Shown here piece by piece: positions 1 to 6,538 of a stretch of 11,724 nucleotides of DNA (position 1 is the stretch's first letter; each line of letters opens with the position of its first letter). This stretch comes from an uncultured Clostridia bacterium. GTDB taxonomy: Bacteria > Bacillota_A > Clostridia > Oscillospirales > Oscillospiraceae. The translations under genes were made by a program, and so were the position numbers. Under the pieces are notes generated by a model that saw nothing but the letters and a program-made list of their open reading frames with translations, had not been told where the DNA came from and made no database searches. The stretch lies in NCBI GenBank assembly GCA_949289625.1, contig CASEPH010000385.1, positions 1 to 11,724 on the forward strand, in the 5' to 3' direction.

Positions 1-155
1 AGCCTGCCTCGCACCAGCTCCTGCACCTCTACATCCACCTGGGTCACAAAGTCCGCCGCTCCCTTCTCCTTAATTCTGGCCGCGCGGTCCTTATCCTGAA
101 AAAGGGACTTTGCCTCCTGGGCTGTCCGAATCAAATCCTCCATCGCAATTTTCAT
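1..155 (-). CDS. Inositol-monophosphatase-family protein, N-terminal fragment
   Basis: Only the first 51 codons are in the window; the gene runs off the left edge. The translation starts MKIAMEDLIRTAQEAKSLF and contains KGAADFVTQVDVEVQELVR at about residues 31-49. This matches the N-terminal region of the inositol monophosphatase/SuhB/CysQ phosphatase family, where K-G-x-x-D-[FL]-V-T-x-x-D precedes the metal-binding core. Family members are soluble Mg2+-dependent phosphatases acting on inositol phosphates or related sugar and nucleotide phosphates. The metal-binding residues (the GEE and DPIDGT motifs) would lie outside the window, so substrate cannot be judged. Its ATG overlaps the TGA of the upstream flavoprotein gene as ATGA, so translational coupling is likely. 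A GGGGGA run about 8 bases before the ATG can serve as ribosome binding site. The family call rests on one short motif. Confidence 0.72.
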   Translation of the reverse strand, partial: MKIAMEDLIRTAQEAKSLFQDKDRAARIKEKGAADFVTQVDVEVQELVRGR

Positions 156-721
156 GCTCCAATTCCCCCTATTTCTTTTCGTGCCTCCCGAAGAATCCCA
201 TCCACATCTGCTCCCTCGATATCAAGCTTTTCCGCCTTATAGCAGCGGACATCCCGTATGCCGTAAAAAGTGTCCGCCAGGGCCTTTACATGCTCAAATC
301 CCAGGTTCCGTCCGCCGATGGGACCGCCGGCTGTGGTTACATAAATCATACGCTCTGCCCTGCACAGTCCCTCTGGGATTCCTTCCGGAGAGTACTGAAA
401 GGTTATCCCGGTTATCGTTATATGCTCCAGGTAAATGCGAAGGACGGACGGAAAGCTCAGATCCCAGTAGGGCGCCGCAATCACAATCTCGTCCGCCGCC
501 GCGAATTGTCTGGCATACGCGAACATAGGCGCAGAAAAATCTCTGGCGGCGAGAAGCTCATTTCTCTTTTCCAGCAGCTCCCGGTTAAGCGGCAAAAGGT
601 TTTCTTCGCTTACCCTTACCTCCTCTATCTCACCGTCCAGCTGCCTCAGCACCTCCTGCGCCAGAAAAAGGGTCCGCGAATCTGGCCTTATGCACGCATT
701 AACAAACAAAATCCTCTTCAT
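152..721 (-). CDS. FMN-dependent NADH-azoreductase / NAD(P)H quinone reductase-like flavoprotein (189 aa)
   Basis: A flavodoxin-fold oxidoreductase of the AzoR/NQO1 (Flavodoxin_2) type, expected to use FMN and NAD(P)H for two-electron reduction of quinones or azo compounds in the cytoplasm. The N-terminal beta strand and phosphate-binding loop read MKRILFVNACIRPDSRT; the S-R-T is the usual FMN phosphate contact. Residues 83-111 (APYWDLSFPSVLRIYLEHI, then TGITFQY) correspond to the AzoR stretch with P-M-x-N-F...P...L-K-x-x-x-D followed by G-x-T-F-x-Y. TTAGGP near 129-134 matches the second flavin loop. At 189 aa it is slightly shorter than AzoR (about 200). An AGGAGG sits 5 bases before the ATG. 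It lies 22 bases downstream of the MATE exporter and overlaps the next gene by 4 bases, so the three are probably one transcript. The true substrate is unknown. Confidence 0.82.
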   Translation of the reverse strand: MKRILFVNACIRPDSRTLFLAQEVLRQLDGEIEEVRVSEENLLPLNRELLEKRNELLAARDFSAPMFAYARQFAAADEIVIAAPYWDLSFPSVLRIYLEHITITGITFQYSPEGIPEGLCRAERMIYVTTAGGPIGGRNLGFEHVKALADTFYGIRDVRCYKAEKLDIEGADVDGILREARKEIGGIGA

Positions 722-743
722 CGATGCCTCCTAAATCGTTATT

Positions 744-2084
744 CTACTCCATTTCCACAAGTGCTTTTCTCCTGGCCGCAAAATACCCGATGCCCAGGGC
801 ATCCGCCAAAAACCATCCAATGGGCACCGCCCACCAGATGCCCACCACCCCGATGCCCGGCAGGGCAGACAGGCTGTAGGCCAGCACCACACGGGTCCCC
901 AGGGACATAATCGTCAGCACCACCGACATTCCCGGCCTTCCCAGGGCCCGGTAGAGGCCGTAGAGCAGAAACAGCAGTCCAATCATAAAGTAAAAGCTGC
1001 CCTCAATCCGCAGATAGCGGACGCCCTCCGCGATAATCGCTGTCTCCGACCCGTCAATGAACATTCCCATGAGCGGTTCCGCAAAGGCAAACACAGCCAG
1101 GGAAATCACCAGGCTGAAGAACACGGAGGCCAAAACCGCTGTCCGTATTCCCTGTTTGATGCGCTCTGTCTGCTTTGCTCCGTAATTCTGAGCGATAAAT
1201 ATGGAAAATGCATTTCCGAAATCCTGAACCGGCAGGTAGGCAAAGGCATCGATCTTCACAGCCGCTGCGAAGGCCGCCATGATGGCTGTGCCAAAGCTGT
1301 TCACCAGGCCCTGGACAGCCAGAATTCCCAGGTTCATGATGGACTGCTGCATACAGGTCAGAGCGGAAAAGCTGGCGATCTCCCGCACTCGGGACATAGA
1401 CAGGCGCACGTGCTTGTCCCTGCGCAGAAGCCCGGGAAACCTCACCCAGGTATACGCCGCAATCCCAAGGCCGGACACGTACTGGGAAATCACCGTAGCC
1501 TCCGCTGCCCCGGCCACCCCCCGGTTAAGCCCTGCCACAAACCACAAATCCAGCACGATATTAAGGCCTGCGGAGACCGCCAGAAAGATCAGGGGCACCA
1601 GAGAATTTCCCAGAGACCGCAGCAGGGAGGCGAAAAAGTTATAGAGGAAAATTCCCGTCAGGCCAGCGAAAATCACGATCAGATATTCGCGCATCATTTT
1701 CACCAAATCCTCCGGCGTCCGCAGGGCCCAGATAATCCAGTCTATTCCTGCGAACACCGCCGCGTTGAGGACAATGGTCACCGCGCCCAAAAGGACGAAG
1801 GAGGCCAAAATCCCCTCCTTTAGCCCTCTGTCGTCCTTTTCTCCAAAGCGGATAGAAAAAACCGTGCCGCTCCCCATGGCCAGTCCCAGCAGGATGGATG
1901 TGAGAAAGGTCATCAGAGAAAAAGCGGATCCCACAGCTGCCAGGGCGTCCGCTCCCAGAAACCGCCCCACAATCAGTGTATCCGCAATATTGTAGCACTG
2001 CTGCAGAAGGTCCCCCAAAATCATAGGGACCGCAAAGCGCAGCATAGTTTTCATCACTGGTCCTTTGGTCAGCTCGCTGGTCAT
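744..2084 (-). CDS. MATE-family multidrug/metabolite exporter (446 aa)
   Basis: An integral membrane antiporter of the MATE family (MatE domain, two repeats of six helices), which exports cationic drugs, dyes or metabolites in exchange for Na+ or H+. The N-terminus, with P-x-x-x-x-x-x-x-x-Q-Q-x-Y-N-x-x-D-T-x-x-V-G (FAVPMILGDLLQQCYNIADT and following VGRFLG), is the family hallmark. It is followed by GSAFSLM and GLAMGSGT. The second repeat shows QQSIMNLG and NFG- and AQNYGA-type turns (QDFGNAFSIFIAQNYGAKQ, about residues 285-305). Length is normal for the family. The ATG is 12 bases after an AGGAG, a long gap, but no better in-frame start is seen. It is the first gene after the consensus promoter at 2124-2152 and leads the azoreductase-like and phosphatase genes. 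This suggests a detoxification unit, although the exported compound cannot be read from sequence. Confidence 0.92.
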   Translation of the reverse strand: MTSELTKGPVMKTMLRFAVPMILGDLLQQCYNIADTLIVGRFLGADALAAVGSAFSLMTFLTSILLGLAMGSGTVFSIRFGEKDDRGLKEGILASFVLLGAVTIVLNAAVFAGIDWIIWALRTPEDLVKMMREYLIVIFAGLTGIFLYNFFASLLRSLGNSLVPLIFLAVSAGLNIVLDLWFVAGLNRGVAGAAEATVISQYVSGLGIAAYTWVRFPGLLRRDKHVRLSMSRVREIASFSALTCMQQSIMNLGILAVQGLVNSFGTAIMAAFAAAVKIDAFAYLPVQDFGNAFSIFIAQNYGAKQTERIKQGIRTAVLASVFFSLVISLAVFAFAEPLMGMFIDGSETAIIAEGVRYLRIEGSFYFMIGLLFLLYGLYRALGRPGMSVVLTIMSLGTRVVLAYSLSALPGIGVVGIWWAVPIGWFLADALGIGYFAARRKALVEME

Positions 2085-2099
2085 CGCGCGTAAACACTC

Positions 2100-2130
2100 C
2101 TATAATTCCTTTGTTCGTATGGAATTATAG
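2100..2130. promoter_or_regulatory. Perfect 10-bp inverted repeat over the MATE -10 box, probable operator
   Basis: CTATAATTCC (2100-2109) and GGAATTATAG (2121-2130) are exact reverse complements separated by 11 bases; arm centres are 21 bp apart, two helical turns. One arm contains the whole -10 hexamer (2129-2124), and the expected start site (about 2117) lies in the spacer. Only one arm would be in the transcript, so this fits a DNA operator for a dimeric repressor better than an RNA hairpin. No adjacent repressor gene is present in the window. Confidence 0.6.
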
Positions 2131-2152
2131 ATTCCCAGCTGACAAGTGTCAA
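2124..2152 (-). promoter_or_regulatory. Consensus sigma-A promoter for the MATE operon
   Basis: Read on the minus strand, TTGACA (2152-2147) is followed by exactly 17 bases and then TATAAT (2129-2124). Both hexamers match the housekeeping consensus at all six positions. Transcription should start near 2117, about 33 bases before the MATE start codon at 2084. The promoter lies 17 bases beyond the stop codon of the ammonia-lyase gene, so the MATE unit can be expressed on its own. Confidence 0.85.
2140..2151. promoter_or_regulatory. Small dyad TGACA-AG-TGTCA overlapping the -35 box
   Basis: A 12-base inverted repeat (arms of five, two-base centre) covers most of the MATE -35 hexamer. It could be a second regulator half-site pair or a by-product of the consensus TTGACA. 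Its short arms make it much weaker evidence than the 10-bp repeat downstream. Confidence 0.3.
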
Positions 2153-2168
2153 GTACCTCTCTTTTTCT

Positions 2169-3428
2169 TTATTCACACTCTCTTGTGTATGCCCCGTCCC
2201 ATACAATCTGACGGTAATTTTCCCGATCCGTGTCCCCCTCTGTGGAGAAGCACAAAATCCTTGAGTCCCTTGTTATCCCCAGCTGATCCTTTAAGCCAGC
2301 CAGCTCCTTCGATTTCCCGCGCAGCAGCTCTGTCACAAACCCAAAAGCGGAAGCTCCGCTCTCCCCAGAGATTACCTTGGGGTCATCCCCCATGGGATTT
2401 CCCAGAATTCGCATTCCCTGAGCCGCCACCCAATCCGGCATGGATACAAAGCAATCCGCATACTTAGACAGTACATCCCAGCCGATGGTGCAGGGGACCC
2501 CGCAGGCCAGCCCCGCCATGATGGTGCGCATATCCCCGTCCACCGTATGAAGCTTTCCGTCTGCTGCCCTTGCCGTGCGATAAACACAGTCAGCTTGGTC
2601 CGGCTCTACAATGGTAATCACCGGTTTCTCCGCATTCCTATAATAATCCGCAAAAAATCCTGTGACCGCCCCTGACATGGCTCCAACACCGGCCTGAAGG
2701 AAAATATGGGTCGGCTTTACTGTTTCCAGCTGCTCCACTGCCTCCAAGGCCATCGTCGTATATCCCTCCATAATCCATCCAGGAATCGTCTCGTATCCCT
2801 CCCAAGCCGTATCCTGAACCAAGACCCAGCCATATTTTTTCTCACACTCTGCCGCATAGGCCACAGTCTGATCGTAATTGAATTCTGTAATTTCCGCCTG
2901 TGCACCCAAGCGGCGAATATTTTCCAGCCGTTCCTCTACACTGCCCTTGGGCATAAATACCACCGCCTTCTGTCCCAGCATATGGGCGGTCCAGGCAATA
3001 CCCCGTCCATGGTTTCCATCCGTAGCCGTCACAAAGGTGATTTCTCCAAGCGCCTCCTTTACATCCTTGGAGGTCATTTTCTCAAAGGGCAGCTCATCGA
3101 TATCCAATCCCATCCTTTCTGCAATGTAACGGCCCAGACAATAGCTCCCGCCAAGACCCTTAAAAGCATTTAAACCGAAACGCCTGCTCTCATCCTTCAC
3201 GTAGATCCCTGCCACCCCCAGGGATTCTGCCAGTGCCGAAAGCTTTGCTAACGGCGTAGGCGCATACCCCGGAAAGCTTTGGTGAAACCGTCTGGCCTTT
3301 TCTGCTGCTGCAAGACCAAATTGCGCCGCTGCGGATGCCTCAGGCACGATCACCTCTGCTTTTTCCTCTGCTCTTGTGTCCTTGTCTGCTTCCTTATTAC
3401 AAAGTACCCACTGTATTTTTTTCGTCAT
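2169..3428 (-). CDS. dpaL: 2,3-diaminopropionate ammonia-lyase (419 aa)
   Basis: A cytoplasmic PLP enzyme of fold type II (YgeX/DpaL family). In the family it converts L- or D-2,3-diaminopropionate to pyruvate and two ammonia by alpha,beta-elimination. The PLP lysine is K90 in RFGLNAFKGLGGSY. D137 in TATDGNHGRGIAW and D206 in VQDTAWEGY match the two catalytic acids of the E. coli enzyme (Asp120 and Asp189). QAGVGAMSGAV (about 245-255) is the glycine-rich phosphate loop, and EPDQADC, MAGLACG and ISGESGA follow as in E. coli YgeX. Length is near the family norm of about 400. I chose the ATG at 3428, preceded by GAGAGGAG about 11 bases upstream; a longer reading frame to 3653 runs into the upstream gene and has no family-like sequence. 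It follows the carboxyltransferase by 43 bases and ends the cluster. Related eliminations on other beta-substituted alanines are possible. Confidence 0.94.
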   Translation of the reverse strand: MTKKIQWVLCNKEADKDTRAEEKAEVIVPEASAAAQFGLAAAEKARRFHQSFPGYAPTPLAKLSALAESLGVAGIYVKDESRRFGLNAFKGLGGSYCLGRYIAERMGLDIDELPFEKMTSKDVKEALGEITFVTATDGNHGRGIAWTAHMLGQKAVVFMPKGSVEERLENIRRLGAQAEITEFNYDQTVAYAAECEKKYGWVLVQDTAWEGYETIPGWIMEGYTTMALEAVEQLETVKPTHIFLQAGVGAMSGAVTGFFADYYRNAEKPVITIVEPDQADCVYRTARAADGKLHTVDGDMRTIMAGLACGVPCTIGWDVLSKYADCFVSMPDWVAAQGMRILGNPMGDDPKVISGESGASAFGFVTELLRGKSKELAGLKDQLGITRDSRILCFSTEGDTDRENYRQIVWDGAYTRECE

Positions 3429-3471
3429 CTTCCTATTCGCTCCTCTCTTTATTTCTGTCTGCATATGGACA

Positions 3472-4884
3472 TTACACCGGATAAGCCATGCTTTCAAAAT
3501 CAGCCGCAGTCCTATCCACCCTTGTCTTCTGCGTCTCCCGATATGCAAAATATTCCTTTGCAACGGCCGGGAACATAGCGTAGGTGAGCACGTCCTCATC
3601 CTGCTCCTTCCACTGCGCACACTCCTGTTCAAGCTTTTCCAGCTGTGGCTCAATCAGATCCGCAGGTCGGCAGGTAATGCAGGGAAGATCTCCCACAATC
3701 CTTTTCTTCACCTCTGGATTGGGCTTCTTTACTGTCTGGCCAAATTCTCCCTGGAGCAGACGTCTGGCCTCCTTAGTTGTCATCTTATAGCGCTCCCCAG
3801 TAATCACGTTCAGAACCGCCTGGGTTCCCACAATCTGTGAGGATGGTGTAACAAGAGGGGGCTCCCCAAAATCACGGCGGACTCTCGGAATCTCCTCCAG
3901 CACCTGACGATACTTGTCCTCCTGCCCCGCTTCCTTCAGCTGTGCTATTAGATTGGAAAGCATGCCGCCCGGCACCTGATACTGAAGGGTCTTCACATTG
4001 ACGCCCAGAACCTTTGTGCTCATCAGGCCGTTCTTTAAGACCTTTTCCCGTATTTTGGCGAAATAATCCGCGATTTCTCCCAAAAGCGCCTGATCGAGCC
4101 CTGGATCATAGGGAGTTCCTCGGAATGTCTCAGCCATCACCTCCGTGGCCGGCTGGCTGGTTCCCAGAGCCAGGGGAGAAATCGCGCAGTCAATGCTGCT
4201 GCATCCTGCCTCCACTGCTTTCATATAAGTCATAGAAGCCATACCTGCTGTATAATGGGTATGTACCGCTATGGGTATGCTTACCGCTTCCTTTAAGGCG
4301 CGCACAAGCTCCTGTGCACGGTAAGGAGTCAAAAGGCCGGCCATGTCCTTGATTCCCAGCTCGTCCGCCCCCATATCCTCAATCTGCCTTGCCACCTCCC
4401 GCCAGTAATCCAGGGTATAAGCTTCTCCCAGCGTGTAGACCAGCGCTGCTATCGCTCTGCCGCCCTCTGCCTGAGCAGCTTTTATGGATGTCTTCAAATT
4501 GCGCACATCGTTCAAGCAGTCCATAATGCGGATATTATCAATTCCATTCGCTACGGATTTACGGCAGAAATAGTCCACCACATCATCCGCATAATGGCTG
4601 TATCCCAGAAGGTTCTGCCCCCGCAGCAGCATCTGCAGCTTTGTATGCTTAAAGCCCGCCCGCAGCTTTCTGAGCCTGTCCCAAGGATCCTCCTTAAGGA
4701 ACCGCAGCGCCGTGTCAAATGTCGCCCCGCCCCAGCACTCCACCGCATGGTAGCCCACCCGATCCATCTTGTCAATAATAGGCAGCATGTCCTCTGTGCT
4801 CATGCGAGTAGCGTACAGGGATTGGTGGGCGTCCCGCAGCACTGTCTCCACAATTTTTATGGGTTTCTTTTCTTCTACTGTCAT
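3472..4884 (-). CDS. oadA: Biotin-dependent carboxyltransferase subunit (oxaloacetate decarboxylase alpha / pyruvate carboxylase B type) lacking a biotin domain (470 aa)
   Basis: The carboxyltransferase module that moves CO2 between carboxybiotin and pyruvate/oxaloacetate. The TIM barrel shows ETVLRDAHQSLYATRM (residues 13-28, with the metal-binding D18), ECWGGATFD (49-57), the carboxyl-binding lysine region GIKDMAGLL with K179, and the metal ligands in VHTHYTAGM (207-215). The conserved C-terminal carboxylase domain follows, with QVPGGMLSNL and TPSSQIVGTQAVLNV. The protein stops at residue 470 with no Ala/Pro-rich linker and no biotinyl motif (A/V-M-K-M), whereas full-length OadA is near 590 residues. 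It therefore needs a separate biotin carrier, and none is encoded here. No beta (membrane) or gamma subunit and no biotin carboxylase is present either. The ATG at 4884 has AGGAGGAG about 8 bases upstream; a longer frame to 4968 overlaps the permease gene and lacks support. Decarboxylase or carboxylase direction cannot be told. Confidence 0.9.
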   Translation of the reverse strand: MTVEEKKPIKIVETVLRDAHQSLYATRMSTEDMLPIIDKMDRVGYHAVECWGGATFDTALRFLKEDPWDRLRKLRAGFKHTKLQMLLRGQNLLGYSHYADDVVDYFCRKSVANGIDNIRIMDCLNDVRNLKTSIKAAQAEGGRAIAALVYTLGEAYTLDYWREVARQIEDMGADELGIKDMAGLLTPYRAQELVRALKEAVSIPIAVHTHYTAGMASMTYMKAVEAGCSSIDCAISPLALGTSQPATEVMAETFRGTPYDPGLDQALLGEIADYFAKIREKVLKNGLMSTKVLGVNVKTLQYQVPGGMLSNLIAQLKEAGQEDKYRQVLEEIPRVRRDFGEPPLVTPSSQIVGTQAVLNVITGERYKMTTKEARRLLQGEFGQTVKKPNPEVKKRIVGDLPCITCRPADLIEPQLEKLEQECAQWKEQDEDVLTYAMFPAVAKEYFAYRETQKTRVDRTAADFESMAYPV

Positions 4885-4936
4885 TTTTATCACTCCTCCT
4901 TCAGCCCGCATTCCCAAAGCCGCTCCAATCGTCAGA

Positions 4937-6535
4937 TCACACCAATACAAAAAAAGCAAATAGTCCAAACACCGTCCCGCAGGCTGCGGAAATTGGAAGG
5001 ATTGTTTTTAAAAGCCGTCCCTCTGCACCGGCAAGTCCCGTGGTAGAAATCCCCATGATGATGCAGCCAGGAGCAAATACATTCCCCAAAACCCCTCCTA
5101 CCGTCTGCAGGGACGCTGTAATTGCTGGGTTAATTCCCAGAATTCCCGCCGCTGTGCTCTGAAAATTGCCCAGCAGAATGTTGGAAGACATATTGCTGCT
5201 GGTAATAAAGGATCCCAGCATGCCGAAAAATGGGGCCGCTATCACATAATATACGCCCAGCACCTTCACGATCCCCTGGGACAGCACGTAAATCTGGCCG
5301 CTGCTGCTCATAAATTTTGACATAATGATAAAACAGAGAATCGCAATGGTAGAGGGAATGCATTTTTTTACTGTCCTTCTCCAGACGTTTTTCAAATCCC
5401 TCGTCTTGATAAATCCCTTTTTTCGATAATAAAGAAAGCTGGCCGCCGATGACAGAGCCAGAAAGGTTCCTGCATATGTCAGGGGCTTCAAGGGGGAAAA
5501 GCAGGATTCCGCTGCCGTCACAAACCCATACTCGGTAACTGTTTGCGGAAAAGCAAATCCAATCTGCCAGGTATTCAACATTTCATTCACCGGAGGGATC
5601 AAAAGGCAGATTACCGTAATTCCTGTAAGCAGATAGTAGGGAAGAAATGCTTGATGGAACGTCATCGGGGACTCTGCTTGGCTTTCCTTTTCCTTTCGCT
5701 CCATAATACGGCTTTCCGCTATGGACCAGGAACTGTGATACCGCCTGCTGCGGCTGATAACAAATACCATCCCAAGAGCCGCCGCTGACGGCAGAAAGCA
5801 GGAAATCACAGCGTTAATTGGCGCCAAAATAAGCTCCCCGCCTCCCATGATGAGCGACAGAAGCGCTGCTGCAGGCCCCGCCTCCTTCACCGCCCTGCCT
5901 TTTCCGTAAAGCCAAAGGCTGATAAGCACACACAGGAGGTTGTAAATCCAGAGCATAGCCGCGGTGATAACTGCCGCATAGGCAGTCTGCGCCGGATCCA
6001 TGCCAGCCTGTGCGGTCAGGGCCTCCCAGGCTAAAGCCAGAGTTCCAAAGGTAGCTCCCCAGCAGTGGCACAAAAGAACAATGATAATACTGTAAAATGG
6101 CCGCACGCCAATACTCAAAAGCAGGGGGGCTCCCACCGCCACTGCTACGCCAAAGCCTGTGATTCCCTGCAGGAAGCTTGGAAATACCCAGCCGAGAATC
6201 AATATCTGCATCAGCTCATGCCTGGTCAGGGCCTGGATTCCCTGGCGTATGGCCTGGAATCCTCCGCTTTCACAGGTTAATTCATAGGAAAATAGAGCCG
6301 GCCAGATAACCAAAAGGATTGTGGCCGCGTTCCATGCTCCCTTCCCGGCCTCCATAACCAGCGCCGCTGGCTGTGACCGGTATAAAAACAGCCCTATGAC
6401 ACCTGCGATGGCCATTCCGACGGGGGCGGCTTTCGCCACACCCCATCCGAATTTCATAATAACCACTAAGAGGAATGCCACAGGGGCAGCTGCGGCCGCC
6501 CATAAGAGCGGAGTAATTGATAAACTCATTTCCAA
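4937..6535 (-). CDS. lctP: LctP-family lactate/glycolate-type permease (532 aa)
   Basis: A polytopic membrane transporter of the lactate permease family (LctP/LldP/GlcA), whose known members import L- or D-lactate and glycolate with H+. The sequence is mostly hydrophobic segments. The family landmarks are IWPALFSYELTCESGGF (about 77-93, like W-P-x-L-x-x-Y in LldP) and the conserved re-entrant stretch FLQGITGFGVAVAVGAPLL (121-139). SSNMSSNILLGNFQ and LQTVGGVLGNVFAPGCIIMG follow near the C-terminus. Length is normal (530-550). The start is TTG at 6535, 9 bases after a GAGGAG that lies inside the last codons of the upstream peptidase gene; the in-frame ATG two codons later is too far from it. 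Only three bases separate the two genes, so coupling is likely. In this cluster it may carry the substrate's acid moiety or export pyruvate or lactate (inference). Confidence 0.9.
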   Translation of the reverse strand: MEMSLSITPLLWAAAAAPVAFLLVVIMKFGWGVAKAAPVGMAIAGVIGLFLYRSQPAALVMEAGKGAWNAATILLVIWPALFSYELTCESGGFQAIRQGIQALTRHELMQILILGWVFPSFLQGITGFGVAVAVGAPLLLSIGVRPFYSIIIVLLCHCWGATFGTLALAWEALTAQAGMDPAQTAYAAVITAAMLWIYNLLCVLISLWLYGKGRAVKEAGPAAALLSLIMGGGELILAPINAVISCFLPSAAALGMVFVISRSRRYHSSWSIAESRIMERKEKESQAESPMTFHQAFLPYYLLTGITVICLLIPPVNEMLNTWQIGFAFPQTVTEYGFVTAAESCFSPLKPLTYAGTFLALSSAASFLYYRKKGFIKTRDLKNVWRRTVKKCIPSTIAILCFIIMSKFMSSSGQIYVLSQGIVKVLGVYYVIAAPFFGMLGSFITSSNMSSNILLGNFQSTAAGILGINPAITASLQTVGGVLGNVFAPGCIIMGISTTGLAGAEGRLLKTILPISAACGTVFGLFAFFVLV

Positions 6536-6538
6536 TGA

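Noticed and set aside
110..910. Long plus-strand open frame of 266 codons
   Set aside because: It lies opposite the azoreductase-like gene and the end of the MATE gene. Its translation is rich in Pro, Arg and Cys with no family motif, as expected for an antisense shadow.
2169..3428. Selenium-linked purine-degradation context, where YgeX-type lyases also occur
   Set aside because: No molybdenum hydroxylase, carbamoyltransferase, SelD-type or hydantoinase gene is in the window, so that association is not supported here.
3429..3653. N-terminal extension of the ammonia-lyase gene
   Set aside because: The frame is open, but it overlaps the upstream carboxyltransferase gene, has no ribosome binding site and reads as arginine- and serine-rich shadow sequence. 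The ATG at 3428 is preferred.
4885..4968. N-terminal extension of the carboxyltransferase gene
   Set aside because: It would overlap the permease gene and lacks a ribosome binding site. The ATG at 4884 has a strong AGGAGGAG and gives the usual N-terminus.
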